Positions 1-9,100 are shown, numbered from the stretch's first letter. The stretch is DNA of 35,839 bases from Acinetobacter sp. UBA3106 (GCA_002365595.1 DFAM01000025.1:14008-49846), one strand, 5' to 3'. Numbers and translations are program-made. The notes: generated from the letters alone by a model not told the origin.

Positions 1-1458
1 GCCCGTACGCTGATGAGCCGTTCAGACTTGCTGTTACTGGACGAACCGACCAACCATCTAGACTTAGATGCAATTTTATGGCTGGAAGACTGGTTAAAAG
101 CTTATGAAGGCACCCTGATTTTAATTTCACATGACCGTGATTTCCTGGATGCCGTTACCGATCATATTTTACATATCGAAAACCAAGAACTCATTTTATA
201 CACCGGAAATTATTCCACCTTTGAACGTACCCGTAGTGAACGTCTGGCACAGCAACAACAAGCTTATGAAAAACAGCTTGAAACGCGGGCACATTTACAA
301 AAATTTATTGACCGCTTTAAGGCCAAAGCCACCAAAGCCAAACAGGCTCAAAGCCGGATTAAACAATTAGAACGTATGCAGGAACTTTCTGCTGCGCATG
401 TCGATACACCGTTTACCTTCAGTTTCCGTGAACCGACTAAAATGAGCTCGCCTCTGCTGCAACTGGAACATGCAGATATTGGTTATGGCGATAAGTTGAT
501 TGTGACCAATGTCAATCTACAAATCACCCCCAGCAGCCGTATCGGTTTACTTGGGATGAATGGTGCAGGTAAGTCGACGCTGATCAAATCTTTAGTCGGT
601 GACCTGAAACTACTCAAAGGGACACGCAAAGATTCTGAATTGCTGAATATTGGTTATTTTGCCCAGCATCAAATGGATGCCCTGGATGGTAGTGCCAGTC
701 CAATGCTGCAATTGTCAAGAATCGCGGACAAAAAAATCAGTGAAGCAACTTTACGTGCATTCCTGGGAAGTTTTGGCTTTAGTGGCGAACGTATGGATAC
801 ACCAAGTGAAGGCTTCTCCGGTGGTGAGCGTGCACGTTTAGCTTTGGCTTTAATTGTATGGCAACGTCCAAACGTGTTGATTCTGGATGAACCGACCAAC
901 CATTTGGACCTGGATATGCGTCATGCCCTGACCATGGCTTTACAAGACTTTGAAGGTGCTGTGGTATTGGTATCGCATGAGCGTCAACTGATTGCCAGCG
1001 TATGCGATGAATTGTTATTGGTCCACAATGGTCAATGTCGTGAATTTGATGGTGATCTGGTTGCATATGCGGATTGGTTACGTCAGGCACGTATCGAGAT
1101 GATCAAAAATGGTCAAAAATCTGCTGAACCGGTGAAGTCGCAAGTAGAAGTAAAACCGGCAATATCCAAGCTCGATAAAGAAGCGCAACGTAAAGAAACC
1201 GCACGACGCCGTGAAATGATCCGCCCAATTCGTAAAAATATTGAAAAAAATGAAGCACAGATGACCAAGCTGCAAGCACGTTTAACTGAAATTGAAGTAT
1301 TACTGGCTGATACGGCAATCTATGAAGCAAATCGTAAAGATGATTTACTTAAATTGATGAATGAACAAGCCAAGTTAAAAAGTGAACTGGAAACTGCGGA
1401 AGAACAAATGCTAGAGCTGATGATGGAACTGGAAGAGCTGGAAAGTTCTTTTGAATAA
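1..1458 (+). CDS. yheS: ABC-F family ATPase, YheS-like (5' end outside window)
   Basis: The reading frame is open from base 1, so the start lies upstream; 485 residues are visible. Members of this soluble ABC-F group have two ABC cassettes and no membrane domain, and act on ribosomes; the exact role of YheS is not settled. Visible in order: Walker B of the first cassette (LLLLDEPTNHLD), the linker helices with the AKATKAKQAQSR stretch typical of YheS, the second Walker A (GMNGAGKST), second signature SGGERARLALAL, second Walker B (LILDEPTNHLD), then a charged C-terminal coiled coil rich in K and E. About 150 N-terminal residues are missing compared with the usual length near 640. A strong hairpin terminator follows. 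Family assignment is confident; the substrate role is inference. Confidence 0.93.
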   Translation, partial: ARTLMSRSDLLLLDEPTNHLDLDAILWLEDWLKAYEGTLILISHDRDFLDAVTDHILHIENQELILYTGNYSTFERTRSERLAQQQQAYEKQLETRAHLQKFIDRFKAKATKAKQAQSRIKQLERMQELSAAHVDTPFTFSFREPTKMSSPLLQLEHADIGYGDKLIVTNVNLQITPSSRIGLLGMNGAGKSTLIKSLVGDLKLLKGTRKDSELLNIGYFAQHQMDALDGSASPMLQLSRIADKKISEATLRAFLGSFGFSGERMDTPSEGFSGGERARLALALIVWQRPNVLILDEPTNHLDLDMRHALTMALQDFEGAVVLVSHERQLIASVCDELLLVHNGQCREFDGDLVAYADWLRQARIEMIKNGQKSAEPVKSQVEVKPAISKLDKEAQRKETARRREMIRPIRKNIEKNEAQMTKLQARLTEIEVLLADTAIYEANRKDDLLKLMNEQAKLKSELETAEEQMLELMMELEELESSFE

Positions 1459-1504
1459 GGCATTTTTCTATTCTTAAGCCAAGCTAAAGCAATGCTTATT
1501 TTAT

Positions 1505-1545
1505 AATCGCAGTACAATTTTAAAGTTGTACTGCGATTTTTTAAT
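1505..1545 (+). terminator. Rho-independent terminator after yheS-like gene
   Basis: Perfect 12-bp stem, ATCGCAGTACAA (1506-1517) with TTGTACTGCGAT (1526-1537), 8-nt loop, followed by a T-rich run. It lies about 50 bases after the stop codon. Confidence 0.85.
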
Positions 1546-1612
1546 TTTTCTAAACGTCCCTTCTCGATAGTCATTTTAGCCAGCTATAGCGATTTATTTT
1601 CAATTGAACAAC

Positions 1613-1800
1613 ACCATCAAGTTTTAAATTCAAAATCATCTTAAAATAAATTTAAAACAAGATTTTAAATTTAAAAATCTTATCCACAACCCTTCAAAAT
1701 TCCAGTTTAAATTTAAAATAAAAGATTATTTTATCTTGTGGATAAGTTAATTTTAATTTTTCTAATCCACTAAACTGATGGTTTAGCAAGTTATCCACAT
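1613..1800. repeat. AT-palindrome repeats with three perfect DnaA boxes
   Basis: The 380-base spacer 1459-1838 has no credible gene. It holds four copies of a TTTAAATTYAAA-like element (about 1621-1634, 1647-1657, 1663-1675 and 1705-1720) interleaved with three perfect DnaA boxes: TTATCCACA at 1680-1688 and 1791-1799, and its complement TGTGGATAA at 1737-1745. A small hairpin (CTAAAC 1770-1775, GTTTAG 1781-1786) sits just before the last box. The mixture is the same as in oriC (8.7-9.1 kb) and upstream of the transglycosylase gene (30.3-30.7 kb). Possible roles are DnaA titration or an auxiliary origin element; this is inference. Confidence 0.75.
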
Positions 1801-1838
1801 GAGTTTTTCCTTATGTTTTCTATTTGGATTAAGTTTTA

Positions 1839-2228
1839 TTATTTATTTTGAGCGGTTTTCTTACGTTTTAAAAACCTGAGTTCGATAATTTTCCAAGCGC
1901 CCTGATTGACCCATGATTCCTGAATCTGTTTCTGATCCTGCAAGCCAATCAAGACTTTGCAATGCTTCAAATCTTTATCATAATCAAATTCTTCAAACTC
2001 AACTGCGGGTTTTTGCGGCTTCCAGACACCATTTTTTACGGCATGAGCAATCCTGTCATAGCGGACAAAATTGCTTTCTACACGACCTTCCTGCTCGTAG
2101 ACCACCTTGAACTGTTCATGTTCATACTGAGCAAGGACCTCATAATTTCCGCTAAAAAAGGCCTCAGTCCAGATATCACGGATCTGTTCCAATTCTTGAT
2201 CCATAGCGCTCACCTCGTCATATTGCAT
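1839..2228 (-). CDS. Small hypothetical protein, possibly NTF2-like
   Basis: 129 residues, no signal peptide or membrane segment. The pattern (N-terminal helix with a WTEAFFSGNYEVL stretch, then strands ending in WKIIELRFLKR) resembles the NTF2/SnoaL-like cone fold, but I do not recognise a named family and no active site is evident. Two starts are possible: ATG at 2228 with AGAGGAAA upstream, and ATG at 2204 (MDQELEQ) preceded by GAGGTGAG; both have good ribosome binding sites. It is transcribed in the same direction as gyrB and lies beyond the gyrB terminator, so it is probably a separate unit. It reads towards the DnaA-box region. The function is unknown. Confidence 0.7.
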   Translation of the reverse strand: MQYDEVSAMDQELEQIRDIWTEAFFSGNYEVLAQYEHEQFKVVYEQEGRVESNFVRYDRIAHAVKNGVWKPQKPAVEFEEFDYDKDLKHCKVLIGLQDQKQIQESWVNQGAWKIIELRFLKRKKTAQNK

Positions 2229-2328
2229 GATGATTTCCTCTTGCTTAGAGTCATCATGACAGAGGAATAAGTCATTTTAATAAAAATAAAGATGGCTAAA
2301 AGGTAATCAGATTAAGATAAAAATAGCA

Positions 2329-2353
2329 TAAAAAAAGCACCCCGAAGGGTGCT
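2329..2353 (-). terminator. Terminator of the dnaA-dnaN-recF-gyrB cluster
   Basis: Stem AGCACCC (2336-2342) and GGGTGCT (2347-2353) with a CGAA tetraloop. On the minus strand it is followed by a T run (complement of the A run 2330-2336). It lies 26 bases past the gyrB stop. Confidence 0.88.
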
Positions 2354-2378
2354 GTTTACAATTTCACTTATCAATAGA

Positions 2379-4847
2379 TCAAGCATCAATATCCGCATTC
2401 AGGGCATTTTCTTCAATGAAGGCACGACGCGGTTCCACATCATCTCCCATCAAACAGGAGAACATGCGATCTGCTTCAATGGCATCGTCAATAGTCACTT
2501 GCAGCATGTTACGGTTTTCAGGATCCATGGTGGTTTCCCATAGCTGTTCCGCATTCATCTCACCCAGTCCTTTATAGCGCTGGATCATCATGCCGCGACG
2601 TGAGTCAGATAAAATGTGCTGCCAAACCTGATGGAAAGTCGCCACATTAATCTTACGATCACCTTTCTGCAAATAAGCACCATCTTCAAGCAAGGTAAAC
2701 CAGCTCTTCGAGTTTTGCAGTAAACGCTTGTATTCACTTGAAGCCAGCAGGCCAGCATCCAGCAAATAATGGTGTGGCAAGTTGTGTACATATACCGTTA
2801 CACGTGGCCAGTAATGCGCCACCTTGCTGCCATCTGCGTGTTCTTTCTCAAACAGTTCAAGCGTGATTTCAGGACGTAAACTTGGCTGATACGCTTCGAT
2901 AGCAGCGCGCAACTGTTCAGACCACTGTTTCACATAGTCTTCATCATGGCTATGGTCGAGCTTGAATGCATCCAGGCCCAGCAAACCATCCAGCAAACTT
3001 GCTGGATAACGGAGAGTTAAACGATTCAAACTTTTCTGTGAAACTTGGTAATCTTCAATCACTTTTGCCAGTGCTTGACCGGTAATAGCTGGAGATTCAG
3101 CACTAATATGCAAGGATAAATCATCAATTGCATTTGAAATCAGGAAGGTTTCCAGAGCATCATTATCTTTAAGATATTGCTCATGCTTACCTTTTTTCAA
3201 CTTATACAATGGTGGCTGTGCGATATAGATATAACCACGTTCCACCAGTTCAGGCATTTGACGGAAGAAGAAGGTCAACAGTAACGTACGAATGTGCGAA
3301 CCATCGACGTCAGCATCGGTCATGATGATGATTTTGTGATAACGCAACTTGTCCGGATTGTACTCTTCACGGCCAATACCGCAGCCCAAGGCCGTAATCA
3401 GCGTACCGACTTCCTGACTCGAGATCATCTTGTCAAAGCGCGCACGTTCCACGTTCAGGATTTTACCTTTCAGCGGTAAAATGGCTTGCATCTTACGGTT
3501 ACGACCCTGTTTTGCAGAACCGCCCGCAGAGTCACCTTCGACTAAGTACAATTCAGACAATGCCGGGTCTTTTTCCTGGCAGTCCGCCAATTTACCTGGC
3601 AGGCCGGCGATATCTAGCGCACTCTTACGACGGGTCATTTCACGCGCTTTACGTGCAGCATCACGCGCACGTGCCGCATCGATAATTTTTCCGGCAATCG
3701 ATTTTGCCGCTTGCGGATTTTCCAGCAGGTATTCCGAGAATGACTTGTTCATCGCCTGCTCTACCGCAGGCTTCACTTCACTTGAAACCAGTTTTTCCTT
3801 GGTTTGTGAAGAGAATTTAGGATCAGGCACTTTTACCGAAACAATCGCGGTCAAACCTTCACGCGCATCATCACCCGATACAGCAACTTTCTCTTTTTTG
3901 AGCAAGTTTTCATTTTCCATATAGCTGTTTAAGCCACGGGTTAAAGCTGCACGGAAACCGGCTAAATGCGTCCCACCATCTTTTTGTGGAATGTTATTGG
4001 TAAAACAGCGCACGTTTTCTTGATAGGTATCGTTCCATTGCAAGGCAACTTCTACACCAATACCATTGTCTGATTGAACGGTAAAATGAAAAATATCATT
4101 CAGATGGGTTTTACCCTGATTGATATATTTTACAAATTCAGATAAACCACCTTCGTAATCAAACACATGTTCCGCGTCAATACGTTCATCGCGCAGCACA
4201 ATACGCACACCGGCATTCAAGAATGAAAGCTCACGCAAACGGCGCGCTAAAATATCGACATTAAAAATAGTTTGGCTAAAGGTTTCAGCACTTGGCCAGA
4301 AACGTACAATGGTACCGGTTTTATCAGTATCTCCCACCACTTTCAGCGGATAAACCGGATCACCATGTTTATATTCTTGTTGGTGAATATGGCCAGCTCT
4401 GAGAATGGTCAATTCAAGTTTGCTGGATAAGGCATTCACTACAGAAACACCTACACCGTGCAAACCACCAGAGACTTTATAGCTATTATCGTCAAACTTA
4501 CCACCGGCATGCAGAATGGTTAAAATCACTTCTGCTGCAGAAACCCCTTCTTCAGGGTGAATATCGGTTGGAATACCACGACCATTATCTGAAACGCTGA
4601 CTGACTCATCTTCATGGATGGTCACCAGGATTTCGTCGCAGTGACCTGCCAAGGCTTCATCGATGGCGTTATCGACCACCTCAAACACCATGTGATGTAA
4701 GCCTGAACCATCGTCAGTATCGCCAATATACATACCTGGACGCTTACGCACAGCATCGAGGCCACGTAATACCTTGATACTAGAGGAATCATAAGCTTTT
4801 TCATTGGTTGGTTCTGTTTGAGAAGCAGCTTGATCTTCTGAACTCAT
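2379..4847 (-). CDS. gyrB: DNA gyrase subunit B
   Basis: 822 residues, close to the family length of about 800. GyrB supplies the ATPase and Toprim parts of gyrase, which introduces negative supercoils with GyrA. GHKL ATPase motifs: EVVDNAIDEA (56-65), DNGRGIP near 87-93, GLHGVGVSVVNAL (128-140). Toprim/QRDR motifs: EGDSAGG (437-443), PLKGKILNVE (458-467), DADVDGSH (511-518). The C-terminal RYKGLGEMNAEQLW element is present. The ATG at 4847 is preceded by AGGGAGAAACC. It is last in the minus-strand cluster dnaA-dnaN-recF-gyrB, 54 bases after recF, and has its own terminator. No broken or missing key residue seen. Confidence 0.99.
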   Translation of the reverse strand: MSSEDQAASQTEPTNEKAYDSSSIKVLRGLDAVRKRPGMYIGDTDDGSGLHHMVFEVVDNAIDEALAGHCDEILVTIHEDESVSVSDNGRGIPTDIHPEEGVSAAEVILTILHAGGKFDDNSYKVSGGLHGVGVSVVNALSSKLELTILRAGHIHQQEYKHGDPVYPLKVVGDTDKTGTIVRFWPSAETFSQTIFNVDILARRLRELSFLNAGVRIVLRDERIDAEHVFDYEGGLSEFVKYINQGKTHLNDIFHFTVQSDNGIGVEVALQWNDTYQENVRCFTNNIPQKDGGTHLAGFRAALTRGLNSYMENENLLKKEKVAVSGDDAREGLTAIVSVKVPDPKFSSQTKEKLVSSEVKPAVEQAMNKSFSEYLLENPQAAKSIAGKIIDAARARDAARKAREMTRRKSALDIAGLPGKLADCQEKDPALSELYLVEGDSAGGSAKQGRNRKMQAILPLKGKILNVERARFDKMISSQEVGTLITALGCGIGREEYNPDKLRYHKIIIMTDADVDGSHIRTLLLTFFFRQMPELVERGYIYIAQPPLYKLKKGKHEQYLKDNDALETFLISNAIDDLSLHISAESPAITGQALAKVIEDYQVSQKSLNRLTLRYPASLLDGLLGLDAFKLDHSHDEDYVKQWSEQLRAAIEAYQPSLRPEITLELFEKEHADGSKVAHYWPRVTVYVHNLPHHYLLDAGLLASSEYKRLLQNSKSWFTLLEDGAYLQKGDRKINVATFHQVWQHILSDSRRGMMIQRYKGLGEMNAEQLWETTMDPENRNMLQVTIDDAIEADRMFSCLMGDDVEPRRAFIEENALNADIDA

Positions 4848-4901
4848 GGTTTCTCCCTAGTGAAATATAGGTCTATCCAAAGATGGGTAAAATCTAAAAA
4901 G

Positions 4902-5984
4902 TTATGGCACAACAACCTGAACTTGACCATTTTCAACTTTGAATAATTGATATGAAATAGACAAATCATGTAAATGTTTTTTGACTGATTCATGCTCTAA
5001 AGTAGTAATAAAAACCTGACTACCAAGTTGGCTTAATCGTTCAATTAATCGTCGTTGTGCAGCTAAATCTAATTCTGCTGTCAGATCATCTAATAATACC
5101 ACAGTTTCCTTATTACAGGCATGTAGCATTGCAATCTGTGACAGTTTTAAAGCCATCATTAGCAGCTTTTTCTGACCGCGTGAAAGCACCACATCCGCAT
5201 CTCCCATCGCTGTTTTTAAACGTAAATCTGCACGATGCGGTCCATACTCGGTATAACGGCGATCGACATCTTTCTGGTGATGCACAGTCAAGTCATGCAG
5301 CAGGCCCTGTTCGGTATGAAAGCCAGGACTATATTCCAATTCAACCGCAAGATTGGGCAACAACTGCTGCAAATCCTGCTCAAAATAAACCTTCCACTGT
5401 TCAACAATAGCGCTACGCTGCGAATTCAGCATTTCACCATATTCCGCCAGCATTTTGTTCCACGGCTCTAAATCATTCAGACTGAGATTTCTTTGTGATT
5501 TCAGCAAACTGTTGCGTTGCTTTAAGGCACGAGCATAATACTGCCAAGCATGATAAAAATCTGGTTCCACGTGGAACATCAACCAGTCAAGAAGTTGTCG
5601 GCGTGGTTTAGCACCATAATCGATGATGTCAGTGCTTTGTGGATCAATATGCTGTAAAGGCAAGATTTTGGCCAGCTGTCCTTGGGTCGCAATATGATCA
5701 CCATTGACCTTAATCAGCTGCTCACCCGATAACAGCTTTTGCATACCGATTTTTTCTGTTGCCGATTGCGCAAACACAATCGCATCGCCTGTTTCATTCT
5801 GGATATAGTTTTTAGGAATATGGGTGCGAAAAGAACGTCCGGTCGCCAGCAAATGAATGGCCTCTAAAATCGAGGTTTTACCTGAGCCATTTTGCCCATA
5901 AAAGACATTAAACGGCTGCAACTCCTGGAGTGCAACCGCCTTTAAGTTTCGAACACGTTCTATATTTAGACGCGTAATATGCAT
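4902..5984 (-). CDS. recF: DNA replication and repair protein RecF
   Basis: 360 residues, the normal RecF length. RecF is an SMC-like ABC ATPase that helps load RecA at gaps through RecFOR. Walker A GQNGSGKTS is at residues 30-38, an ABC-signature equivalent LSRGQKK lies in the C-terminal half, and Walker B is TVVLLDDLTAELD. The ATG at 5984 follows dnaN by 27 bases, so co-transcription with dnaN is likely. The codons for the Phe-His-Val-Glu segment contain a perfect parS-like palindrome (5563-5578), listed separately. Confidence 0.98.
   Translation of the reverse strand: MHITRLNIERVRNLKAVALQELQPFNVFYGQNGSGKTSILEAIHLLATGRSFRTHIPKNYIQNETGDAIVFAQSATEKIGMQKLLSGEQLIKVNGDHIATQGQLAKILPLQHIDPQSTDIIDYGAKPRRQLLDWLMFHVEPDFYHAWQYYARALKQRNSLLKSQRNLSLNDLEPWNKMLAEYGEMLNSQRSAIVEQWKVYFEQDLQQLLPNLAVELEYSPGFHTEQGLLHDLTVHHQKDVDRRYTEYGPHRADLRLKTAMGDADVVLSRGQKKLLMMALKLSQIAMLHACNKETVVLLDDLTAELDLAAQRRLIERLSQLGSQVFITTLEHESVKKHLHDLSISYQLFKVENGQVQVVVP
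5563..5578. promoter_or_regulatory. parS-like ParB binding site inside recF
   Basis: GGTTCCACGTGGAACA contains the perfect 14-bp palindrome GTTCCACGTGGAAC (5564-5577), which matches the bacterial parS consensus as used in Pseudomonas and close to that of B. subtilis. It lies about 3 kb from oriC. In the protein it encodes FHVEP of RecF, a conserved segment, so part of the match may reflect protein constraint. No parA or parB gene is in the window. Confidence 0.75.
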
Positions 5985-6011
5985 AGTTTGATCTGATTCA
6001 ATATCGGCAAA

Positions 6012-7157
6012 TTAAACACGCATTGGCATCACAACATAGGTTTGATCCTGTTGCGCTGGATCATGTACCAATACTGATTGATTCGCTTCCGTCATGGTCA
6101 TGGACACATCTTCACCATCCAAAGCACCCAATACATCTAACAGGTATTGTGCATTGAATGACATTTCCATTGGTGCATCTGCATATTGAATGGCCAGATC
6201 TTCAATCGCTTCATCCTGCTCCGGGTTATTGGCACGAAGCTGTAAAGAATCGGCACCAAAATTCAGGAATACGCCACGTAATTTTTCATTACTGAGAATC
6301 GCTACACGCTGTAATGATTGCTTGAATACGTCATGTGCGATCAAGACATTTTTATCGCCACCACGCGGAATCACCCGACGGTAATCCGGGAATTTTCCAT
6401 CAATTAACTTGGTGGTAAAACGAACGGTAATATTGCCCTGTTCCTTATCACGGCTCGGGGTGCTAATAGTCACATTTAATAGTTCACGGCCAATCAATAA
6501 AGACAATTGCTCATCTTCAATGCTAAGCAAACGCTGTAATTCTGCTACGGCTTTACGTGGCACAATCGCTTGAATGGCTTGAGTAGTATTTGAAGTTGCC
6601 GCCGTTTCACACAGTGCCAAACGGTGACCATCAGTCGTTACAGCACGCAGCTGATTTTGATCAATTTCAAGTAAAGTACCAGTCAAATAAAAACGCACAT
6701 CCTGTACTGCCATAGCAAACGCGGTTTTTTCAAATAAACGTTTTAACTCGCGCTGAGTCACGGTCACCTGGGTGCCTTGAGCATTTTCAGTACTTAACAG
6801 CGGATAATCTTCAGCAGGCAAAGTCCCCAACACAAAACGGCTATTTCCTGATTTTAAAATGCAACGATCTTCAGTGATTTGCAGGTCAATCAAGGCAGCA
6901 GCAGGCAAAGACTTGCAGATGTCCATCAGTTTACGTGCCGGTACAGTGGTTTCACCTGCTTGCAGACACGCCCCTTCAGCCAATGTTGTACTGGCCACCA
7001 ATTCCACTTCCAGATCGGAACCGGTAATGGTTAAGGATTCATGATTCACTTGAATTTTTACGTTAGACAGAATGTTTAAAGTATGGCGACGTTCAACCGC
7101 TCCTACGACATGTGACAGAACATTAAGTAAGCTTTCTTTCGCGATTTTCAAACGCAC
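6012..7157 (-). CDS. dnaN: DNA polymerase III beta sliding clamp
   Basis: 381 residues from a GTG start at 7157 (MRLKIAKESLLNVL when GTG is read as Met), slightly longer than the 366-residue E. coli clamp. A start 18 bases upstream would be TTG and is less likely, because the sequence GAGGAATGTACC before the GTG gives a good ribosome binding site. The protein forms a dimeric ring around DNA and tethers polymerase III. The three-domain beta-clamp pattern is clear, ending in the conserved YVVMPMRV tail that closes the clamp. It lies between dnaA (108-base gap) and recF (27-base gap). Confidence 0.98.
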   Translation of the reverse strand: MRLKIAKESLLNVLSHVVGAVERRHTLNILSNVKIQVNHESLTITGSDLEVELVASTTLAEGACLQAGETTVPARKLMDICKSLPAAALIDLQITEDRCILKSGNSRFVLGTLPAEDYPLLSTENAQGTQVTVTQRELKRLFEKTAFAMAVQDVRFYLTGTLLEIDQNQLRAVTTDGHRLALCETAATSNTTQAIQAIVPRKAVAELQRLLSIEDEQLSLLIGRELLNVTISTPSRDKEQGNITVRFTTKLIDGKFPDYRRVIPRGGDKNVLIAHDVFKQSLQRVAILSNEKLRGVFLNFGADSLQLRANNPEQDEAIEDLAIQYADAPMEMSFNAQYLLDVLGALDGEDVSMTMTEANQSVLVHDPAQQDQTYVVMPMRV

Positions 7158-7216
7158 GGTACATTCCTCTAACAACTGAAGATTAAAATAAATAAATGTG
7201 TTTTTAGCACTGTACT

Positions 7217-7237
7217 ATGCGGCAGAATATGCCGCAT
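7217..7237 (-). other. Hairpin in the dnaA-dnaN spacer
   Basis: Inverted repeat ATGCGGCA (7217-7224) and TGCCGCAT (7230-7237) with a 5-nt loop. There is no T run after it on the minus strand, so it is probably not a full terminator; it may attenuate or process the dnaA-dnaN transcript. Confidence 0.5.
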
Positions 7238-7265
7238 TGCAAGAATAGAATTTGATCAAAATGGA

Positions 7266-8645
7266 TCAGCTTTGCAACAGCCGTTGCAAGTTTTTATAGT
7301 CTTCATTAAAGATCGGATCTTCCTCACGCAGGCTGATCACTTTTTCACAGGCATGCATGACAGTACTGTGATCGCGCCCACCAAAAGCCATACCAATTTC
7401 TGGAAAACTATCTCCAGTCAGTTCACGTGCCAAGCCCATCGCAAGCTGACGTGGACGGGCATAAATACGGGTACGTTTCGGACCGACAATTTCTTTTAAA
7501 GGAATACGGAAATACTCACTCACCACACGCTGGATATTTTCAGTACTGATGGTACGCGCACGAATAGCCAGCACGTCTTTTAAGGATTCACGTACCACCT
7601 CCAGATCGATCGGCGTACCTTTAAAACGGGAAATCGCCACGACTTTGTTGAGTGCACCTTCCAGTTCACGGACATTGGCCACCACTTGCTGGGCAATAAA
7701 CAAGGCACAGTTACGTGGTAACTCCACCCCACTGCTTTCCGCTTTTTTCAGCAAAATTTCAATCCGGGTTTCAATATCCGGTGGCTCCACTCCAACCGAT
7801 AATCCCCATGAAAAACGTGAAACCAGACGTGCATCTAGTTCGGTGAGTTCTTTCGGATAACGGTCGGAAGTTAAAATAATCTGTTTCGACTCATCCAATA
7901 AGGCGTTAAAGGTATAAAAGAACTCGACCAGACTGGCTTCTTTACCTGCCAGCAAATGAATATCATCCACCAGCAACAGATCGAGCGAGCGGCAATTCTT
8001 TTTAAACTCTTCCACTTTGCCTTGCTGTAAAGAGCTGACAAAATCCTGGACAAAACTTTCCGCAGTCATATACATCACCCGTGCATTGGGCTTAGCTTGC
8101 AATAAAGCATTACCAACCGCTTGCATAAGGTGGGTTTTACCCAAACCGGTAGGACCATATAAAAATAACGGATTATGCTGTGAAGCCCCCAATTGGGTTA
8201 ATACCTTACGACAGGTTTCCGCTGCCATCTGGTTCGAACGGCCTTCAACAAACAGGGAAAAAGTAAATAAGGGATTGAGTAAACGTTTACGGCTGTTTTT
8301 ATTGCCTGTTTCATCTTTTTCTTTTTTAGCTTTGGAAACAGCAGCAGGAGCTGACTGTAATGCCGCTGTAGTCGTTGCCGGTTGTTCATTGGCAGATAAA
8401 ATCGCGCCTGGGCGTGAATCTACCAGAATTTCAACTTTACGTACCCGACCCTCAGACATCTGTTCAGCCAAAATGGTGATCAGTTCCAGATGGTGTTCCT
8501 GAATATAACGGGTCCAATAAGGATTAGGCGCATACAGTCTTAAAGTATCGTTCAGCTCTTCAGCAACGAGAGGGCGAATCCACATTGTAAAGACATTTCC
8601 CGAAAGCTCTTGTCGCAAACGAGTTAGACAGTCTGTCCAAAGCAT
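7266..8645 (-). CDS. dnaA: Chromosomal replication initiator protein DnaA
   Basis: 459 residues. Domain I is at about 1-85, a low-complexity linker rich in A, K and E spans about 85-120, and the AAA+ domain follows with Walker A GPTGLGKT (164-171) and Walker B LLLVDDIH (223-230). Domain IV carries the DnaA-box recognition element GGRDHSTVMHA (422-432). DnaA-ATP melts oriC, loads the helicase and acts as a transcription factor. The ATG at 8645 follows AATAGGGGTTTCAC. The promoter (8710-8738) contains a DnaA box and the origin lies directly upstream, so autoregulation is likely. It heads the minus-strand cluster with dnaN, recF and gyrB. Confidence 0.99.
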   Translation of the reverse strand: MLWTDCLTRLRQELSGNVFTMWIRPLVAEELNDTLRLYAPNPYWTRYIQEHHLELITILAEQMSEGRVRKVEILVDSRPGAILSANEQPATTTAALQSAPAAVSKAKKEKDETGNKNSRKRLLNPLFTFSLFVEGRSNQMAAETCRKVLTQLGASQHNPLFLYGPTGLGKTHLMQAVGNALLQAKPNARVMYMTAESFVQDFVSSLQQGKVEEFKKNCRSLDLLLVDDIHLLAGKEASLVEFFYTFNALLDESKQIILTSDRYPKELTELDARLVSRFSWGLSVGVEPPDIETRIEILLKKAESSGVELPRNCALFIAQQVVANVRELEGALNKVVAISRFKGTPIDLEVVRESLKDVLAIRARTISTENIQRVVSEYFRIPLKEIVGPKRTRIYARPRQLAMGLARELTGDSFPEIGMAFGGRDHSTVMHACEKVISLREEDPIFNEDYKNLQRLLQS

Positions 8646-8685
8646 GTGAAACCCCTATTCATTCCATTGTTAGTAAAAAAATCAT

Positions 8686-8708
8686 GCGAGCCCGACCAAG
8701 CGGGTCGC
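8686..8708 (-). other. GC-rich hairpin in the dnaA leader
   Basis: On the minus strand GCGA-CCCG can pair with CGGG-C-TCGC, leaving one bulged C and a 6-nt loop. In otherwise AT-rich sequence this 8-bp stem falls just after the predicted transcription start of dnaA, in its 5' untranslated region. The function is unknown. Confidence 0.45.
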
Positions 8709-9100
8709 CATTCTATCGAAGTTATCCACATCTGTCATGGCAAAATTAAGGAAATATCACTCAAAAAGTAATTTTCCGATTAAATTTAAATTTAAATTGC
8801 GGTGTGGATAAGTTTATCCGCAAGCTGTGGATAAAATATATCACAAAGTTATCCACAATTTAATAAAATCATAAAAACATAGATATCCACAATACAAGTT
8901 TATGTTTATAAAAATAAAATATAGCTTTTCCACAGAAAAACAGCTCCATAATAATAATAAATTTAAATTTATAAATTTGAATTTATTTATAAGAGCGGTA
9001 GTTGGTGGGGATAACTTTCAATATTTTTAAATTTAAATTCAAAAGTAAAGAAAATCATTTTATCAACATTGAGCTGTGGATAACATTGTTAATATTTCTG
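8700..9100. other. Chromosomal replication origin (oriC)
   Basis: This is the 660-base spacer between the divergent dnaA and rpmH genes. Perfect DnaA boxes: 8722-8730 and 8849-8857 (TTATCCACA), and 8803-8811, 8826-8834 and 9075-9083 (TGTGGATAA). Boxes with one mismatch: 8814-8822, 8883-8891, 8926-8934 and 9006-9014. AT-rich TTTAAATTTAAA-type elements lie at 8781-8798, 8959-8985 and 9025-9043; the stretch 8945-9000 has almost no G or C and is a good candidate for the unwinding element. Location, box density and gene orientation divergence all support an origin. Confidence 0.93.
8710..8738 (-). promoter_or_regulatory. dnaA promoter with DnaA box in the spacer
   Basis: Reading the minus strand: -35 ATGACA (8733-8738), 17-base spacer, -10 TAGAAT (8710-8715). 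The spacer contains a perfect DnaA box (TTATCCACA on the plus strand, 8722-8730). A DnaA protein bound there would sit between -35 and -10, an arrangement that fits autorepression. Confidence 0.65.
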
